From: a virus
Length of the DNA stretch: 64,000 nt
Virus record (IMG/VR): IMGVR_UViG_3300032223_003183
Coordinates: 1 to 64,000 of that record
Direction: 5' to 3' (one strand)
The notes under the pieces were generated by a model. It was not told the DNA's origin. It did not search any database and saw only the letters and a list, made by a program, of their open reading frames with translations. Below are positions 10,101-18,641 of this stretch, piece by piece. Position numbers and translations under genes: made by a program. Numbering within the stretch: the stretch's first letter is position 1; each line of letters starts with the position of its first letter.

Positions 10101-12850
10101 TTGATTTAATAAAACTTTTATCTTATTTTGATAACTCGTTATTTAAAATGATAAAGGATTTTGTTCCTGCTAAAGTTAACTTATCAACAGGATTAGTTAT
10201 TAATACTAATATCTTAGAAAGAAACAAAATTGCAAGACATGAACCTGTAATGACTTTTGTAGATTATAGTGGTTCAATAGAAACTGCTTTTATAAGTGGA
10301 TCAAATGGACTAGATAAAGTATATAATACATCTTATACTTCTTCTATCCCAAACCTTTCAGGTAGTATACAAGTAATTCATACCCAAAAGAAAGAATTAT
10401 TTACAGGTGAATTAGGTGGTACTGTTTTAGTTGCTCATTCTCAATCCCAAGAAAATATTGTATATGAATTAAATCATATAGCAACTGATGCTACACAAGG
10501 TTTACATGATAATTTTTATAGATTGCCCTTAAATCCAACATTAAATAATGTAATGGGAGCAAGAGTATCTTCAAATTATTTAACAGTAGATTATTCTTCA
10601 AATCCTATTTTACCTACTAATTACAATTACTTAACAGCAAGTTTAGGAGCTAATTTAAATACTACTTTATATCCATTTTTAAATGCTACTGTTCAAGATA
10701 GTAATTATACCTTAGCAAGACATATCACTCCAAGATATGATGGAAGTAAATTATTTAGTAACAAATATAATGTTTATACTAATGGAGACAATTCATTTGG
10801 TAATAACCCTGTAATTGATTATAACTCAATTAAATTTGCTTATTTTAAAGAAATTACTTCCCAATCATTAACATTACCAGGTAGAGTAAATGCTAATATC
10901 AAATACTTAATTGATAGTGCATCTAGTGTAGTTGAATTAACAGAAGCCAATAAAAATTTATTTGATGTTCAATCTATTTTTAATAAAGTAAATGCTAACG
11001 TATCTTTAGACAATATTAATCAACCTTCAAAACAAAAGCAATTAAATGGTTTAAAACCAATTTATGCCGGAGGATTTAAATATTATCCTATATTACAGAA
11101 TATAAATTCTCCTTCTGCTAGTTTAACATTTGAATTAATAAATCCTATATCAACATTAGTACCTTCTGGTTCTGGTACAGGTTCTATAGTTCCTATAAAT
11201 GATCCTAATTTAGTACATGTAAATAATATTAAATTTAACACATTACCTACTACGGGTTCAACTGATTCTCAACATTGTTTTACATCATTAAACTCATACC
11301 TTACAGCTGATATAACTAAAAATATAACACTTAATCAAGATATCTATGTTAGAGTAACAGGTACTGTATCTTTTACAAGTTATGTTTCCCCTGGTGGATC
11401 AGGAGAAAGACCTAGAATTTATAGAAATTTTGATTTTACAGGAACTCCTTACTCTCCACCATTTAATGGACCAAATGGAAGTTGGATAGGAGGAGATTAT
11501 GGTTCTGATAATAATTATGGACCACAGTTTTGGCCTAGTGATGGTGGTAATGGGTCATGGGACTGGGCGGGTTCTATGTATTTACCAGCAGGAGTACATG
11601 TAGTTTTACTACCTGATTGGGGTAATTGGAATATTAGAGAAGAATTTGATGGTCCTAAATACCTTTCAGGTCAGACAGGTCCGGGTCGTACTTACTCTTC
11701 AGTATTGCATAATAGAGATAATGGAGGTGGTGTAGATGTTTACGCTTTTACATTATTAACTACTTCAGGATCACTTTCAACAGAAAATTTATTTAATCCT
11801 TTTTCATCAACCGGTATTTCTCAAACAGAGTTAGTTATAGATACTGTTGATCCTATTACTGGACAGCCAGCTTACAGCTCTTACCCATTTACAGATGGTA
11901 CTAATTTAGCCCCTAAATCATTAACTCAGATTAATGGGATAGGATGTACTATAACTTTTACAATTGATGGTATAATTAAAATACCTAGTAATACTACTAC
12001 TGGAATAACAAATTCATATCCTATATGTACATTAAATAATCCAACTACTCCTGCAGTATTGACAGCAACAGCTAAATATAAAACTACAGATTCTTCAGGA
12101 GCTGTAAATATAACTCAAAAACCAACAATAAATTATTCTGTAAATCCACAATCATCTAATGGGATTTATTATTATGGAGCACCACCAACCCTTAATTATA
12201 CTTATGTAATTCAAGATTTAGGTCATAGTGGTTCATCTGCTCCAACCCAATATTATTTTGAAAGAGGAACAAATGGAACTGATAATTTTTATTATTTAAC
12301 AGCTTCTTATTATATGTCTCAACATTATTATAAACATATTTCTCCATGCCCTACTCCAACAGATTACAACCCATTTGTACAATTCAGTTGTTCTTTTGCT
12401 GGATATGAAAATATTGAATTGCCTTTTAAACCAAAAGTAGGAGATTTAGTTAGATTATATGATCATGATAGAGGTATATTTCCAATAGAATTTGAAAGTG
12501 AAATTTTAGAAATCATTCCTCCTGCTAGTTATCCTACAGATAGTGGTTCATATAACAATAGATTATTATTCAAGATAAATAATCCTGTATTAAATCAATC
12601 ATGTTGGGATTATACATCACAAATTCAAAACTTTATTTTCCTTTCTAAAGTAGAAGATGAAACTAATGTAGTATTATTCACAGAAAAAAATCAAGGCCAA
12701 ACATCAGCTGGTATTTTACTTCCTGAATATTTAGATCCAAAAACTAAAGAAGACGCAGGTAATATTGTTAAAAAATTAAAATCACAAAATTTATTAGATG
12801 TTGGACAAACTACTTATACTATTAGTGACATTAATGGAGGTGGATTTTAA
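7199..12850 (+). CDS. Giant baseplate/tail protein with P2 gpI-like and LamG-like regions
   Basis: This 1883-residue protein is the largest complete one in the window. Around residues 525-570 it has IYHNLPYLLKTKGTRRGLRA followed by a fGI...KEYGG pattern. I know this block from large baseplate wedge proteins of marine T4-like phages, and it resembles the P2 gpI fold. Residues about 615-800 form a LamG/concanavalin-like sandwich (TLEFRFKLGSS, WWTLNLTRENGG, DTLFLGG). A Gly/Trp-rich stretch lies near 1400-1500. I infer the functional equivalent of T4 gp7/gp10 with built-in glycan-binding domains. It is much longer than T4 gp7 (1032 residues). The start is coupled (TAATG) to the coiled-coil protein. 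Confidence 0.65.
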   Translation: MEITNISNIDSTQFLNQNYTSKDEALLNSLNVSKEFGLPEDNIELHIISPNGDLLDIVYDFKNYTTYKTNEGTSLYSQIVVDPKADLESFGLTQGQYDVVYNFYRTMFSSSEANQFYISEISSDRTEIKVSTNNTSYTALGQSYLTFVAERNSRAFYSDFILNFGDNKTFIGVNVAFDNINQTLPSLYIKLYEPLPTSVTLKDTFWLVESISDPYAFQVTTDFIAEATTDSSPLRGPNINIELAEKANLTTPYLNLSNLLSSDISSSYQQLQSWLEEKSIEISVDYSDFSNFVHFSSATERLQNFQYKLSQIQSLQADINAINGLSISSSITYTSASVITLQNQLDTLIQKLDGYEYYLYYESGSNAWPKTNTTKPYINYSVTDPTAVTWFNNQIQTASDYDTENRDYVWNNLPEYITVDQQNSNLQLFVSMLGQHYDYIWTYIKDITDLQVADNRIDHGISKDLVADTLRNFGIKLYTNSRGQDDFYISLLGINPDNSTLPTTGSYVIDNYVTASQYTIPGNDIVKETYKRIYHNLPYLLKTKGTRRGLRALINCFGISDTILKIKEYGGNKKDQDIIEQITPKFNYALNLNDSGLLVNYLNPSYKQYLNTGYGDIMPDTLEFRFKLGSSNIQPTQSLLESLNNYKIIRVISTTGSNANIDFGLDSNAGYIYSNPIELPLYNDDWWTLNLTRENGGLRLSQTGSDQTYTLTIGNKGSNGIQYLVSSSININGATQFEYNDYGWSEPDTLFLGGTGQYSPFSCSLQEYRWWIGSIPINDFKDHILNPRSIVFNGTTGSYNNLIFRAPLGSELDNTPTNYLYSVHPSQTASFWDGITPTSWVYLDNFYLVTYNTNHETYLINTPNIGNYTEIDEKVRIATPNLVPGNVLTPYISIQKPEEYPYSTDLNVVEVAISPQDSINADIVEQLGSFSIDDYIGDPRLAASSSYPALTDLRNFYFKKYSNKENVFDLIKLLSYFDNSLFKMIKDFVPAKVNLSTGLVINTNILERNKIARHEPVMTFVDYSGSIETAFISGSNGLDKVYNTSYTSSIPNLSGSIQVIHTQKKELFTGELGGTVLVAHSQSQENIVYELNHIATDATQGLHDNFYRLPLNPTLNNVMGARVSSNYLTVDYSSNPILPTNYNYLTASLGANLNTTLYPFLNATVQDSNYTLARHITPRYDGSKLFSNKYNVYTNGDNSFGNNPVIDYNSIKFAYFKEITSQSLTLPGRVNANIKYLIDSASSVVELTEANKNLFDVQSIFNKVNANVSLDNINQPSKQKQLNGLKPIYAGGFKYYPILQNINSPSASLTFELINPISTLVPSGSGTGSIVPINDPNLVHVNNIKFNTLPTTGSTDSQHCFTSLNSYLTADITKNITLNQDIYVRVTGTVSFTSYVSPGGSGERPRIYRNFDFTGTPYSPPFNGPNGSWIGGDYGSDNNYGPQFWPSDGGNGSWDWAGSMYLPAGVHVVLLPDWGNWNIREEFDGPKYLSGQTGPGRTYSSVLHNRDNGGGVDVYAFTLLTTSGSLSTENLFNPFSSTGISQTELVIDTVDPITGQPAYSSYPFTDGTNLAPKSLTQINGIGCTITFTIDGIIKIPSNTTTGITNSYPICTLNNPTTPAVLTATAKYKTTDSSGAVNITQKPTINYSVNPQSSNGIYYYGAPPTLNYTYVIQDLGHSGSSAPTQYYFERGTNGTDNFYYLTASYYMSQHYYKHISPCPTPTDYNPFVQFSCSFAGYENIELPFKPKVGDLVRLYDHDRGIFPIEFESEILEIIPPASYPTDSGSYNNRLLFKINNPVLNQSCWDYTSQIQNFIFLSKVEDETNVVLFTEKNQGQTSAGILLPEYLDPKTKEDAGNIVKKLKSQNLLDVGQTTYTISDINGGGF

Positions 12851-12884
12851 TTAGAAACTTAATTTAAAAAATAAAAACTATACA

Positions 12885-12892
12885 TATTTATA
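12885..12892 (+). promoter_or_regulatory. TATTTATA promoter-like motif
   Basis: An exact TATTTATA in the 63-base gap after the giant baseplate gene ends 21 bases upstream of the ATG at 12914. It probably drives the following adhesin operon. Confidence 0.5.
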
Positions 12893-12913
12893 ATTGTAAA
12901 TTAACAAAAACTT

Positions 12914-13573
12914 ATGGGATTCTTAAATAACACATCTGTAACCGTAGATGCTATTTTAACTAAAAAAGGTAGAGAATTATTAGCTAAAAATGACGGTTCA
13001 TTTAAAATTACTCAATTTTCATTATCTGATGATGAAATTGATTATACTTTATATAACCCTTCTCATCCATCTGGATCAGCTTTTTATGGTGAAGCTATTG
13101 AAGCAATGCCTATATTAGAAGCGTTTCCTGATGAAACACAAATAATGAAGTATAAACTTTTAACCTTACCAAGAGGTACAGCTAAATTACCTGTATTAAA
13201 TGTAGGTTATACTACTATAAGTTTGAAACAAGGTGCTTCATTAGCTATTACTCCTCAAACATTAAATTATTTAGGAGCTTCTACTGCATTTGAATCCTCA
13301 GGTTATACAGCTACTATTGGTGATTCTAGATTAATGTCTACATTTAATGGAGTAGGTATTAATACTACTGAAGCTACTACATTAAACTCAACTACTACTA
13401 TTGGAACTAATGTTTCGAAAACAGTAATTGGAACTACTATAAATTTAACAGCAACTACTGTTAATACATTATTTGGTTCTCAATCTACCTTATCAACTAT
13501 ATTAACTATAATTGGTAGAGATTCAGGAGCTAGAATAACAATCCCTGTAACAATAACTAAAGTAACTCAATAA
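12914..13573 (+). CDS. Conserved tail structural protein
   Basis: The N-terminus (FLNNTSVTVDAILTKKGREL, then FKITQFSLSDDEIDYTLYN) is a block I recall from conserved structural proteins next to baseplate genes in environmental T4-like phages. The first 110 residues should be globular. The C-terminal half is Thr/Ser-rich, beta in character and ends in ITIPVTITKVTQ. Likely a tail-tip or fibre-attachment component of 219 residues. No enzyme motif is present. Confidence 0.6.
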   Translation: MGFLNNTSVTVDAILTKKGRELLAKNDGSFKITQFSLSDDEIDYTLYNPSHPSGSAFYGEAIEAMPILEAFPDETQIMKYKLLTLPRGTAKLPVLNVGYTTISLKQGASLAITPQTLNYLGASTAFESSGYTATIGDSRLMSTFNGVGINTTEATTLNSTTTIGTNVSKTVIGTTINLTATTVNTLFGSQSTLSTILTIIGRDSGARITIPVTITKVTQ

Positions 13574-13577
13574 TAAT

Positions 13578-14627
13578 ATGAGCTTTGTATCTTTTAACCC
13601 TGAAGACTTTGTAGTAAGTGCTGATTCAATTACTTCAGTATTGTGGAGTAGTGGAAATACTACTTTAACTACTTTTACTACATCTTCAACTGCAATTAAT
13701 AATAACGCTTATTTACCTGTATATTGGAGAAACCCTTCAATTTACACTTCAGACCTACCACAATTTTCAATTGCATATGGTCAAATAAATGGAACTGGTT
13801 CAGCTCCTATTAATTCATCAGTTGCTGGATTATCACCTTCAAGAATTACTTATGGTCAATTTAGAACATTAGTTAATGGTGATGAAACCCTACCATTTAA
13901 TTTTGGAACAGGTAATACAACATCTCCAGATATTTTTGTAATAAACATTAATAGAACTAATTATAAAGAAAAATTATTCCCTGGAACTTTCAATTTAGCA
14001 TTATCAGGTTCTGATGGAACTAATCAAGCATTAATTAACTTAACAGATAATAGCAATCAAGTAACTACTTTAACTTATTGTGATGCAGGTAGAGTATTTG
14101 ATATAGTAAGTGGATCAAATGGAACCTCTACTACTGCTATACCAGTTTCTAGTTCAGCAGCCGGATATACAATTTCAGGTTCATATGGTAAATACTTACC
14201 AGATGTAGGTTTAATTATATTAAATCCAAGAGCTTTAGCATTATCTGCTAGTTTTGGTGGAATAGGATTAACTTTACCAACTTCTAATACTTCTATTAAT
14301 CTAGGTAATATAAATAGTACCCTATTTACAGCTATGAATTTAGCAAGTGCTACAGGATTTTCTTTAAATAGTGAAGAAACTATAACTTCAGATTATATCT
14401 TTGTTAGAGTAAAAAATAGTGATTTTAATTATACTACTAACCCTTCAATGATAAGTGGTAGTGGAGATTTTTATTACCCAACCTTAGTAAATAACCCAAG
14501 AACATACGTTACTACAGTAGGTATGTACAATAATAATAATGAGTTATTAGCTGTAGCTAAATTATCAACTCCATTAGCCAAAGATTTTACAAAAGAAGCT
14601 CTTGTTAGAGTAAAATTAGACTTTTAA
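13578..14627 (+). CDS. Tail adhesin-like structural protein with shared C-terminal module
   Basis: This 349-residue protein is rich in Ser, Thr, Asn and Gly and is predicted to be beta. Its last 75 residues carry YIFVRVKNSDFNYTTNP, then YVTTVGMYNNNNELLAVAKL and a final R-V-K-L-D-F strand. The same module makes up nearly the whole 101-residue protein at 17642, so the two ends of this adhesin block are related. It is probably a fibre tip-attachment or capping domain. Its position between baseplate genes and the SprB-like adhesin supports a virion surface role. Confidence 0.55.
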   Translation: MSFVSFNPEDFVVSADSITSVLWSSGNTTLTTFTTSSTAINNNAYLPVYWRNPSIYTSDLPQFSIAYGQINGTGSAPINSSVAGLSPSRITYGQFRTLVNGDETLPFNFGTGNTTSPDIFVININRTNYKEKLFPGTFNLALSGSDGTNQALINLTDNSNQVTTLTYCDAGRVFDIVSGSNGTSTTAIPVSSSAAGYTISGSYGKYLPDVGLIILNPRALALSASFGGIGLTLPTSNTSINLGNINSTLFTAMNLASATGFSLNSEETITSDYIFVRVKNSDFNYTTNPSMISGSGDFYYPTLVNNPRTYVTTVGMYNNNNELLAVAKLSTPLAKDFTKEALVRVKLDF

Positions 14628-14630
14628 TGA

Positions 14631-17600
14631 ATGAGTTTTTCATACAAAACATTAAATTCAAATGATATAGCACTAACCTCCTATATTGCCAACAAGCAAT
14701 GGGAGGTTACTGATGCTACCCTATCTCAAAACGGCGTTACAATTTATATAGGTGAAAACTTACCTATTAATAAAACTAATCCATTTGATTCCATAAATGA
14801 CTCTCAAACCGAAAATGAAGAATATAGAAGATTAATATTTGATTCTATAAAAAATCTTTATTATCAAAACTACGTCTCTGGAACACTTTCAGGACAATTT
14901 TATCAATCATCTTCATTTTTTAACTATGAGCAATCTACTATAGTATCAGGTACTATTAGAAATTTACCTACAATTACAGGTAGTTCAGCTATAGGTAATA
15001 ACCCAACATTATTTGGTACATCTTTATATGATATTTCTTCTAGTTTATATGATCAAACCTCATTTGACCCTGATAAGGGAAGCAAAATAGTAGTAATATC
15101 AATTGACCAAAAAATATTTGGATCAGGATTATCTCCTAATACTGTAATAATTTCAGGTTCAACTTATAATTTGCAGGATGATGGTGAGGGTAATATAATG
15201 GATACTTTGACTTCTACTTATGTAGGTAACGTATTTTATTCTCAAGGATTAATAGTAATAACTAATCAAGATTATTTATGTGTATTTGGAGCCCCTCCAA
15301 CTACCACAAATGATTATTTTTCATATCTAAATGTTAATTATAATCCTCAAGTATTAGATATATTAGCAAATGATTTTGCTGACTGTGGAGTATTAAATCA
15401 AACCTCAGTTCAAATATATTCAGTACCTGGATTTAGTTTTCCTAATTATACTTTAAGTAATGGTCTTATAACAATAACACCTAATCAATCAAGTATAATA
15501 CCTGGTAATTATCAATTAAATTACACAGTTGGGAATCTTAATGGAATTAGAAGTAATACTAGTTCAATTAGTTTAACAGTAACTTCTCAATCATTACAAG
15601 TAACTAATATAATAACATCTTCAGTTTGTTATGCTTCTACAGCATCTATACCTGTAACTTTTTCTATTAATTATGGAGTACCACCTTATAGTTACTCTTT
15701 AGATAATGGAGCTCATTATACAGGAGTACCTGGATTTTTTAATCAAACTGTTAGTGGAAGTATGACTGCTTCTTTAAATAGTATAATCTATGTTAAGGAT
15801 TATATGGGAACTATAGCTACTGCATCTTTTACTTCATGGTATTCACCTGTAACTTATACTACTCTTTTAACTAAAAAACCATGTTCTTCTACTGATAATA
15901 GTGGTAAATTTACAGTTGATAATACTGGAGGATATACTGGGGTCTCAGCATCATTTGTTTTAACTGGTTCAGCAGATTCTTATTATGCTTTACCAAAACA
16001 ATTTACAGCCTTATCAACTGGTTCTTATACTTTAAAAGTTAAAGATTCTCATGGATGTGTTACTAGTTCATTAGTTATTTTAGGAGTATACCCTGCTTTA
16101 ACATCTAGTGCAACTCAATCAAATGTATCTTGTTACGGAGCCTCTAATGGATCCATTTCAGTAGCATTTACCAATGTTACAGATACATTAATAGTTAATA
16201 TGTTAAATACTGCTGGTACTGGTAGTTATATATATTCAAGTATTAATTTGAGTGATTTTCCTAATAATACTGTTACTGCTTCTAACTTAGTAAGTGGAAG
16301 TTATAGTTTAGTATTATCTTCTATAGGAGCAAATCAATGTCAATCATATAATAATACATTCACTATAACATCTCCAACTACTCCAACATTTGTAACAACA
16401 GCATCTTACATAAATTCATGCTCTAATGCTATTATATTCTCAGGTTCAGGAGGTACTTCTCCTTACACTTATTATGCTGTAGAAACTTCTTCAAATACTA
16501 TATACTCATCTAATTCTAGCTCTGTAGCTTTAAATGGATTAAATGGGGGTACTTTTAATACTTACATTGTAGATAGTAATGGATGTATTTCTACTTCTTC
16601 ATTAGTAACAACTTATGGAAGAACTTACAATTATACAGGTTCGTATTGTGTACTAACAGGATCTAATAATACAGGATATATTTCAAGTTCAGGAATACAA
16701 CAAAATTTTACAACAGGTCCTTACTCTGGTTCATTAGTAACTTCTAGTTATTCTAGTGGTTCTATTTTATTAGGCCCAACTGTTAACTTTAAACAATTAT
16801 TTACATCAGGTACTGTAGATTCTATAATAGCTTGTAACGTTAATTATAGTAGATATTATTATAATGCAGCTATATGCCCTCCAGGAGGATGTTATGCACC
16901 TATTTTAGTAACAGCTACACCTTTATATTGTGGTACTAGTAACTGGACTTCATCTTACTCAGTAACTTATAATTCGGGTTCATCTTTAGCTACTACAACT
17001 ATAATTGAATATAGTTATAATTCTAGTTTTTCACCTAAAGTTACTCATAGTATAAATAATGCTTCGCCTTCAATGACTCCTTTCTCTACAATTACTGATT
17101 TTGGGCTTTTTAATACTCAAGATCAAATAATGTATTTTAGAGCATATAATAGTTGTAGTATAGGAACTACCTCATCTTACAGTAATGTTTTAACTGCAAG
17201 TTGTGTAACAGCACCTCCAACTCCAACATTTACAGTAAAAATAAAAAATCATTCAGGAGTATCTTTAAAATACTCAACAGGGTCAGCTTTATACAGTGTA
17301 TCTAATAACCAATCCGCTAGTGTTTCATTTACTAGCCAAACTAAAGATATAAATTTATATACTATTAATGGAGTACATTCTAGTGGTGTAGGTAATGAAT
17401 ACACAGTAAATGTTTCTAGTAGTTTAGATGTAAATAATAATGTTTATACCGTATTACATTGCCCAATAGATTCTATCAACTACCCTGATTATACAGTAAT
17501 ATCTGAATACATTGACGGAGGATATGATTTTGGATTTATAGATGATACATCTAACAATACTCCAGATTTATCAGTTCATATAGATAGAAATACTTATACA

Positions 17601-17642
17601 AACTCAGGAACTATAACTTTAGATATAAAACCATTCTTATAA
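14631..17642 (+). CDS. Large tail adhesin with SprB-like repeats
   Basis: The 1003-residue protein contains several Ig-like units of about 75-95 residues. One reads SNVSCYGASNGSISVAFTN, followed by LVSGSYSLVLSS, a Cys and a TFTITSP strand. This is the plan of SprB repeats found in flavobacterial gliding adhesins. Other units start with VCYASTASIPVTF, KKPCSSTDNSGKFTV and YINSCSNAIIFSGSGG, so 4-6 repeats are likely between about residues 320 and 700. I infer a receptor-binding fibre whose repeats were acquired from, or mimic, Bacteroidota surface proteins. No signal peptide is seen, as expected for a virion protein. Confidence 0.6.
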   Translation: MSFSYKTLNSNDIALTSYIANKQWEVTDATLSQNGVTIYIGENLPINKTNPFDSINDSQTENEEYRRLIFDSIKNLYYQNYVSGTLSGQFYQSSSFFNYEQSTIVSGTIRNLPTITGSSAIGNNPTLFGTSLYDISSSLYDQTSFDPDKGSKIVVISIDQKIFGSGLSPNTVIISGSTYNLQDDGEGNIMDTLTSTYVGNVFYSQGLIVITNQDYLCVFGAPPTTTNDYFSYLNVNYNPQVLDILANDFADCGVLNQTSVQIYSVPGFSFPNYTLSNGLITITPNQSSIIPGNYQLNYTVGNLNGIRSNTSSISLTVTSQSLQVTNIITSSVCYASTASIPVTFSINYGVPPYSYSLDNGAHYTGVPGFFNQTVSGSMTASLNSIIYVKDYMGTIATASFTSWYSPVTYTTLLTKKPCSSTDNSGKFTVDNTGGYTGVSASFVLTGSADSYYALPKQFTALSTGSYTLKVKDSHGCVTSSLVILGVYPALTSSATQSNVSCYGASNGSISVAFTNVTDTLIVNMLNTAGTGSYIYSSINLSDFPNNTVTASNLVSGSYSLVLSSIGANQCQSYNNTFTITSPTTPTFVTTASYINSCSNAIIFSGSGGTSPYTYYAVETSSNTIYSSNSSSVALNGLNGGTFNTYIVDSNGCISTSSLVTTYGRTYNYTGSYCVLTGSNNTGYISSSGIQQNFTTGPYSGSLVTSSYSSGSILLGPTVNFKQLFTSGTVDSIIACNVNYSRYYYNAAICPPGGCYAPILVTATPLYCGTSNWTSSYSVTYNSGSSLATTTIIEYSYNSSFSPKVTHSINNASPSMTPFSTITDFGLFNTQDQIMYFRAYNSCSIGTTSSYSNVLTASCVTAPPTPTFTVKIKNHSGVSLKYSTGSALYSVSNNQSASVSFTSQTKDINLYTINGVHSSGVGNEYTVNVSSSLDVNNNVYTVLHCPIDSINYPDYTVISEYIDGGYDFGFIDDTSNNTPDLSVHIDRNTYTNSGTITLDIKPFL

Positions 17643-17947
17643 TGTCAGCAATAGTACAAGATCCAAATGCAACTTTAAGTTTCAAAAACGAGTATATCGT
17701 TTATGAACAGGAAGTTCGTTGTAAAGTAGGAGAAAATGACTTTAATATGACTTTAAACCCTACAATATCAACTGATAATTCAGGTTCATTAAGAGACTTT
17801 GCTACAGGATCTGAGTTTTCTCCTTATGTTACTACAGTAGGACTTTATAATAATAGAAGTGAATTATTAGCTGTAGCTAAATTAGCTCAACCAATTCCAC
17901 TTTCTTCAACAACAGATACAGTTTTTGTAGTTAGGTACGATATTTAG
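17642..17947 (+). CDS. Small tail protein sharing the adhesin C-terminal module
   Basis: The 101 residues include VRCKVGENDFNMTLNP, YVTTVGLYNNRSELLAVAKL and a final V-V-R-Y-D-I. They align by eye along nearly their whole length with the C-terminus of the 349-residue protein at 13578. The gene is coupled (TAATG) to the SprB-like adhesin and is probably its base or attachment subunit. This is a duplicated module rather than a fragment, since the frame is intact with its own start and stop. Confidence 0.6.
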   Translation: MSAIVQDPNATLSFKNEYIVYEQEVRCKVGENDFNMTLNPTISTDNSGSLRDFATGSEFSPYVTTVGLYNNRSELLAVAKLAQPIPLSSTTDTVFVVRYDI

Positions 17948-17948
17948 T

Positions 17949-17970
17949 ATTGCGTATTGCAATATGCAAT
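17949..17970. promoter_or_regulatory. Imperfect 22-base palindrome over the start of the GIY-YIG gene
   Basis: The halves ATTGCGTATTG and CAATATGCAAT are complementary at 10 of 11 positions, and the odd pair is G-T in RNA. The ATG of the next gene (17964-17966) lies in the right half. It could be an operator, a nuclease site, or an RNA hairpin hiding the start codon. This is an observation only. Confidence 0.4.
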
Positions 17971-18428
17971 CTAAAAACAAAATTATGTGGTTATACGAAA
18001 ATAAAGAAATAAAAGAAATAACAGATATGCCCGAATCTACATTCGGGTTTATTTATGAAATAACACATTTACCTACAGGAAGAAAATACCTAGGTAAAAA
18101 ACAATTAATATCTGTCCAAAGAAAAGCTTTAGGTAAAAAAGAATTAGCTTTAATTACTGATAAAAGAGCTTCTAAAAAGAAAACTGTTACTAAAGAAAGT
18201 GATTGGAAAACTTATTACGGATCTAATCCAACAATTAAACAGATGTTGAAAGAAGGTAAACAAGATGAATTTACCAGAGAAATTCTTATGTTTGTACCTA
18301 ACAAAAAATTACTAACTTATTATGAAGACAAATATCTTTATATTAATGAGGTAATAGAAAAAGGAGACACATACTTTAATGATAATATTTCAGGTCGTTT
18401 CTTTAAAAAAGACTTTATAAAAAACTAG
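17964..18428 (+). CDS. GIY-YIG-type endonuclease (Seg-like)
   Basis: The 154-residue protein has the GIY-YIG core with GFIYEI followed about ten residues later by KYLGKK (around residues 28-48). A WKTYYGSNPTIKQ block follows, and then basic residues and a conserved Glu-rich helix. GIY-YIG enzymes make nicks or double-strand breaks; in T4-like phages, relatives are free-standing Seg homing endonucleases or genome maintenance nucleases. It sits between adhesin genes and the primase. The first ATG is inside a palindrome, and a second in-frame ATG exists at 17985, which would still include the whole domain. Confidence 0.7.
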   Translation: MQSKNKIMWLYENKEIKEITDMPESTFGFIYEITHLPTGRKYLGKKQLISVQRKALGKKELALITDKRASKKKTVTKESDWKTYYGSNPTIKQMLKEGKQDEFTREILMFVPNKKLLTYYEDKYLYINEVIEKGDTYFNDNISGRFFKKDFIKN

Positions 18429-18472
18429 GATACCACAAAATAATTTATTATATTTCCCCAAAAACCAATTTT

Positions 18473-18625
18473 ATGAAACGCTACGGTCTTTTTACTAAAA
18501 ATTCAAATGAAGCTATTAATCAAATAAAATCTTCTCATTTAGAAGGAGCAATATTATTTTTTGCTTCTCAAAAGAGATTAGAACTTGATAAATTTCATAA
18601 ATTATTTGAAGTAAAAGAAATATAA
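18473..18625 (+). CDS. Small protein of unknown function (50 residues)
   Basis: A complete frame runs from ATG 18473 to TAA 18623-18625 and starts MKRYGLFTKNSNEAINQIKS. It fills most of the gap between the GIY-YIG gene and the primase, and its base composition matches its neighbours. The charged, helical sequence and its position suggest a small accessory protein of replication or a regulator, but I recognise no family. Confidence 0.55.
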   Translation: MKRYGLFTKNSNEAINQIKSSHLEGAILFFASQKRLELDKFHKLFEVKEI

Positions 18626-18641
18626 TAAATAAAATAAGGTT

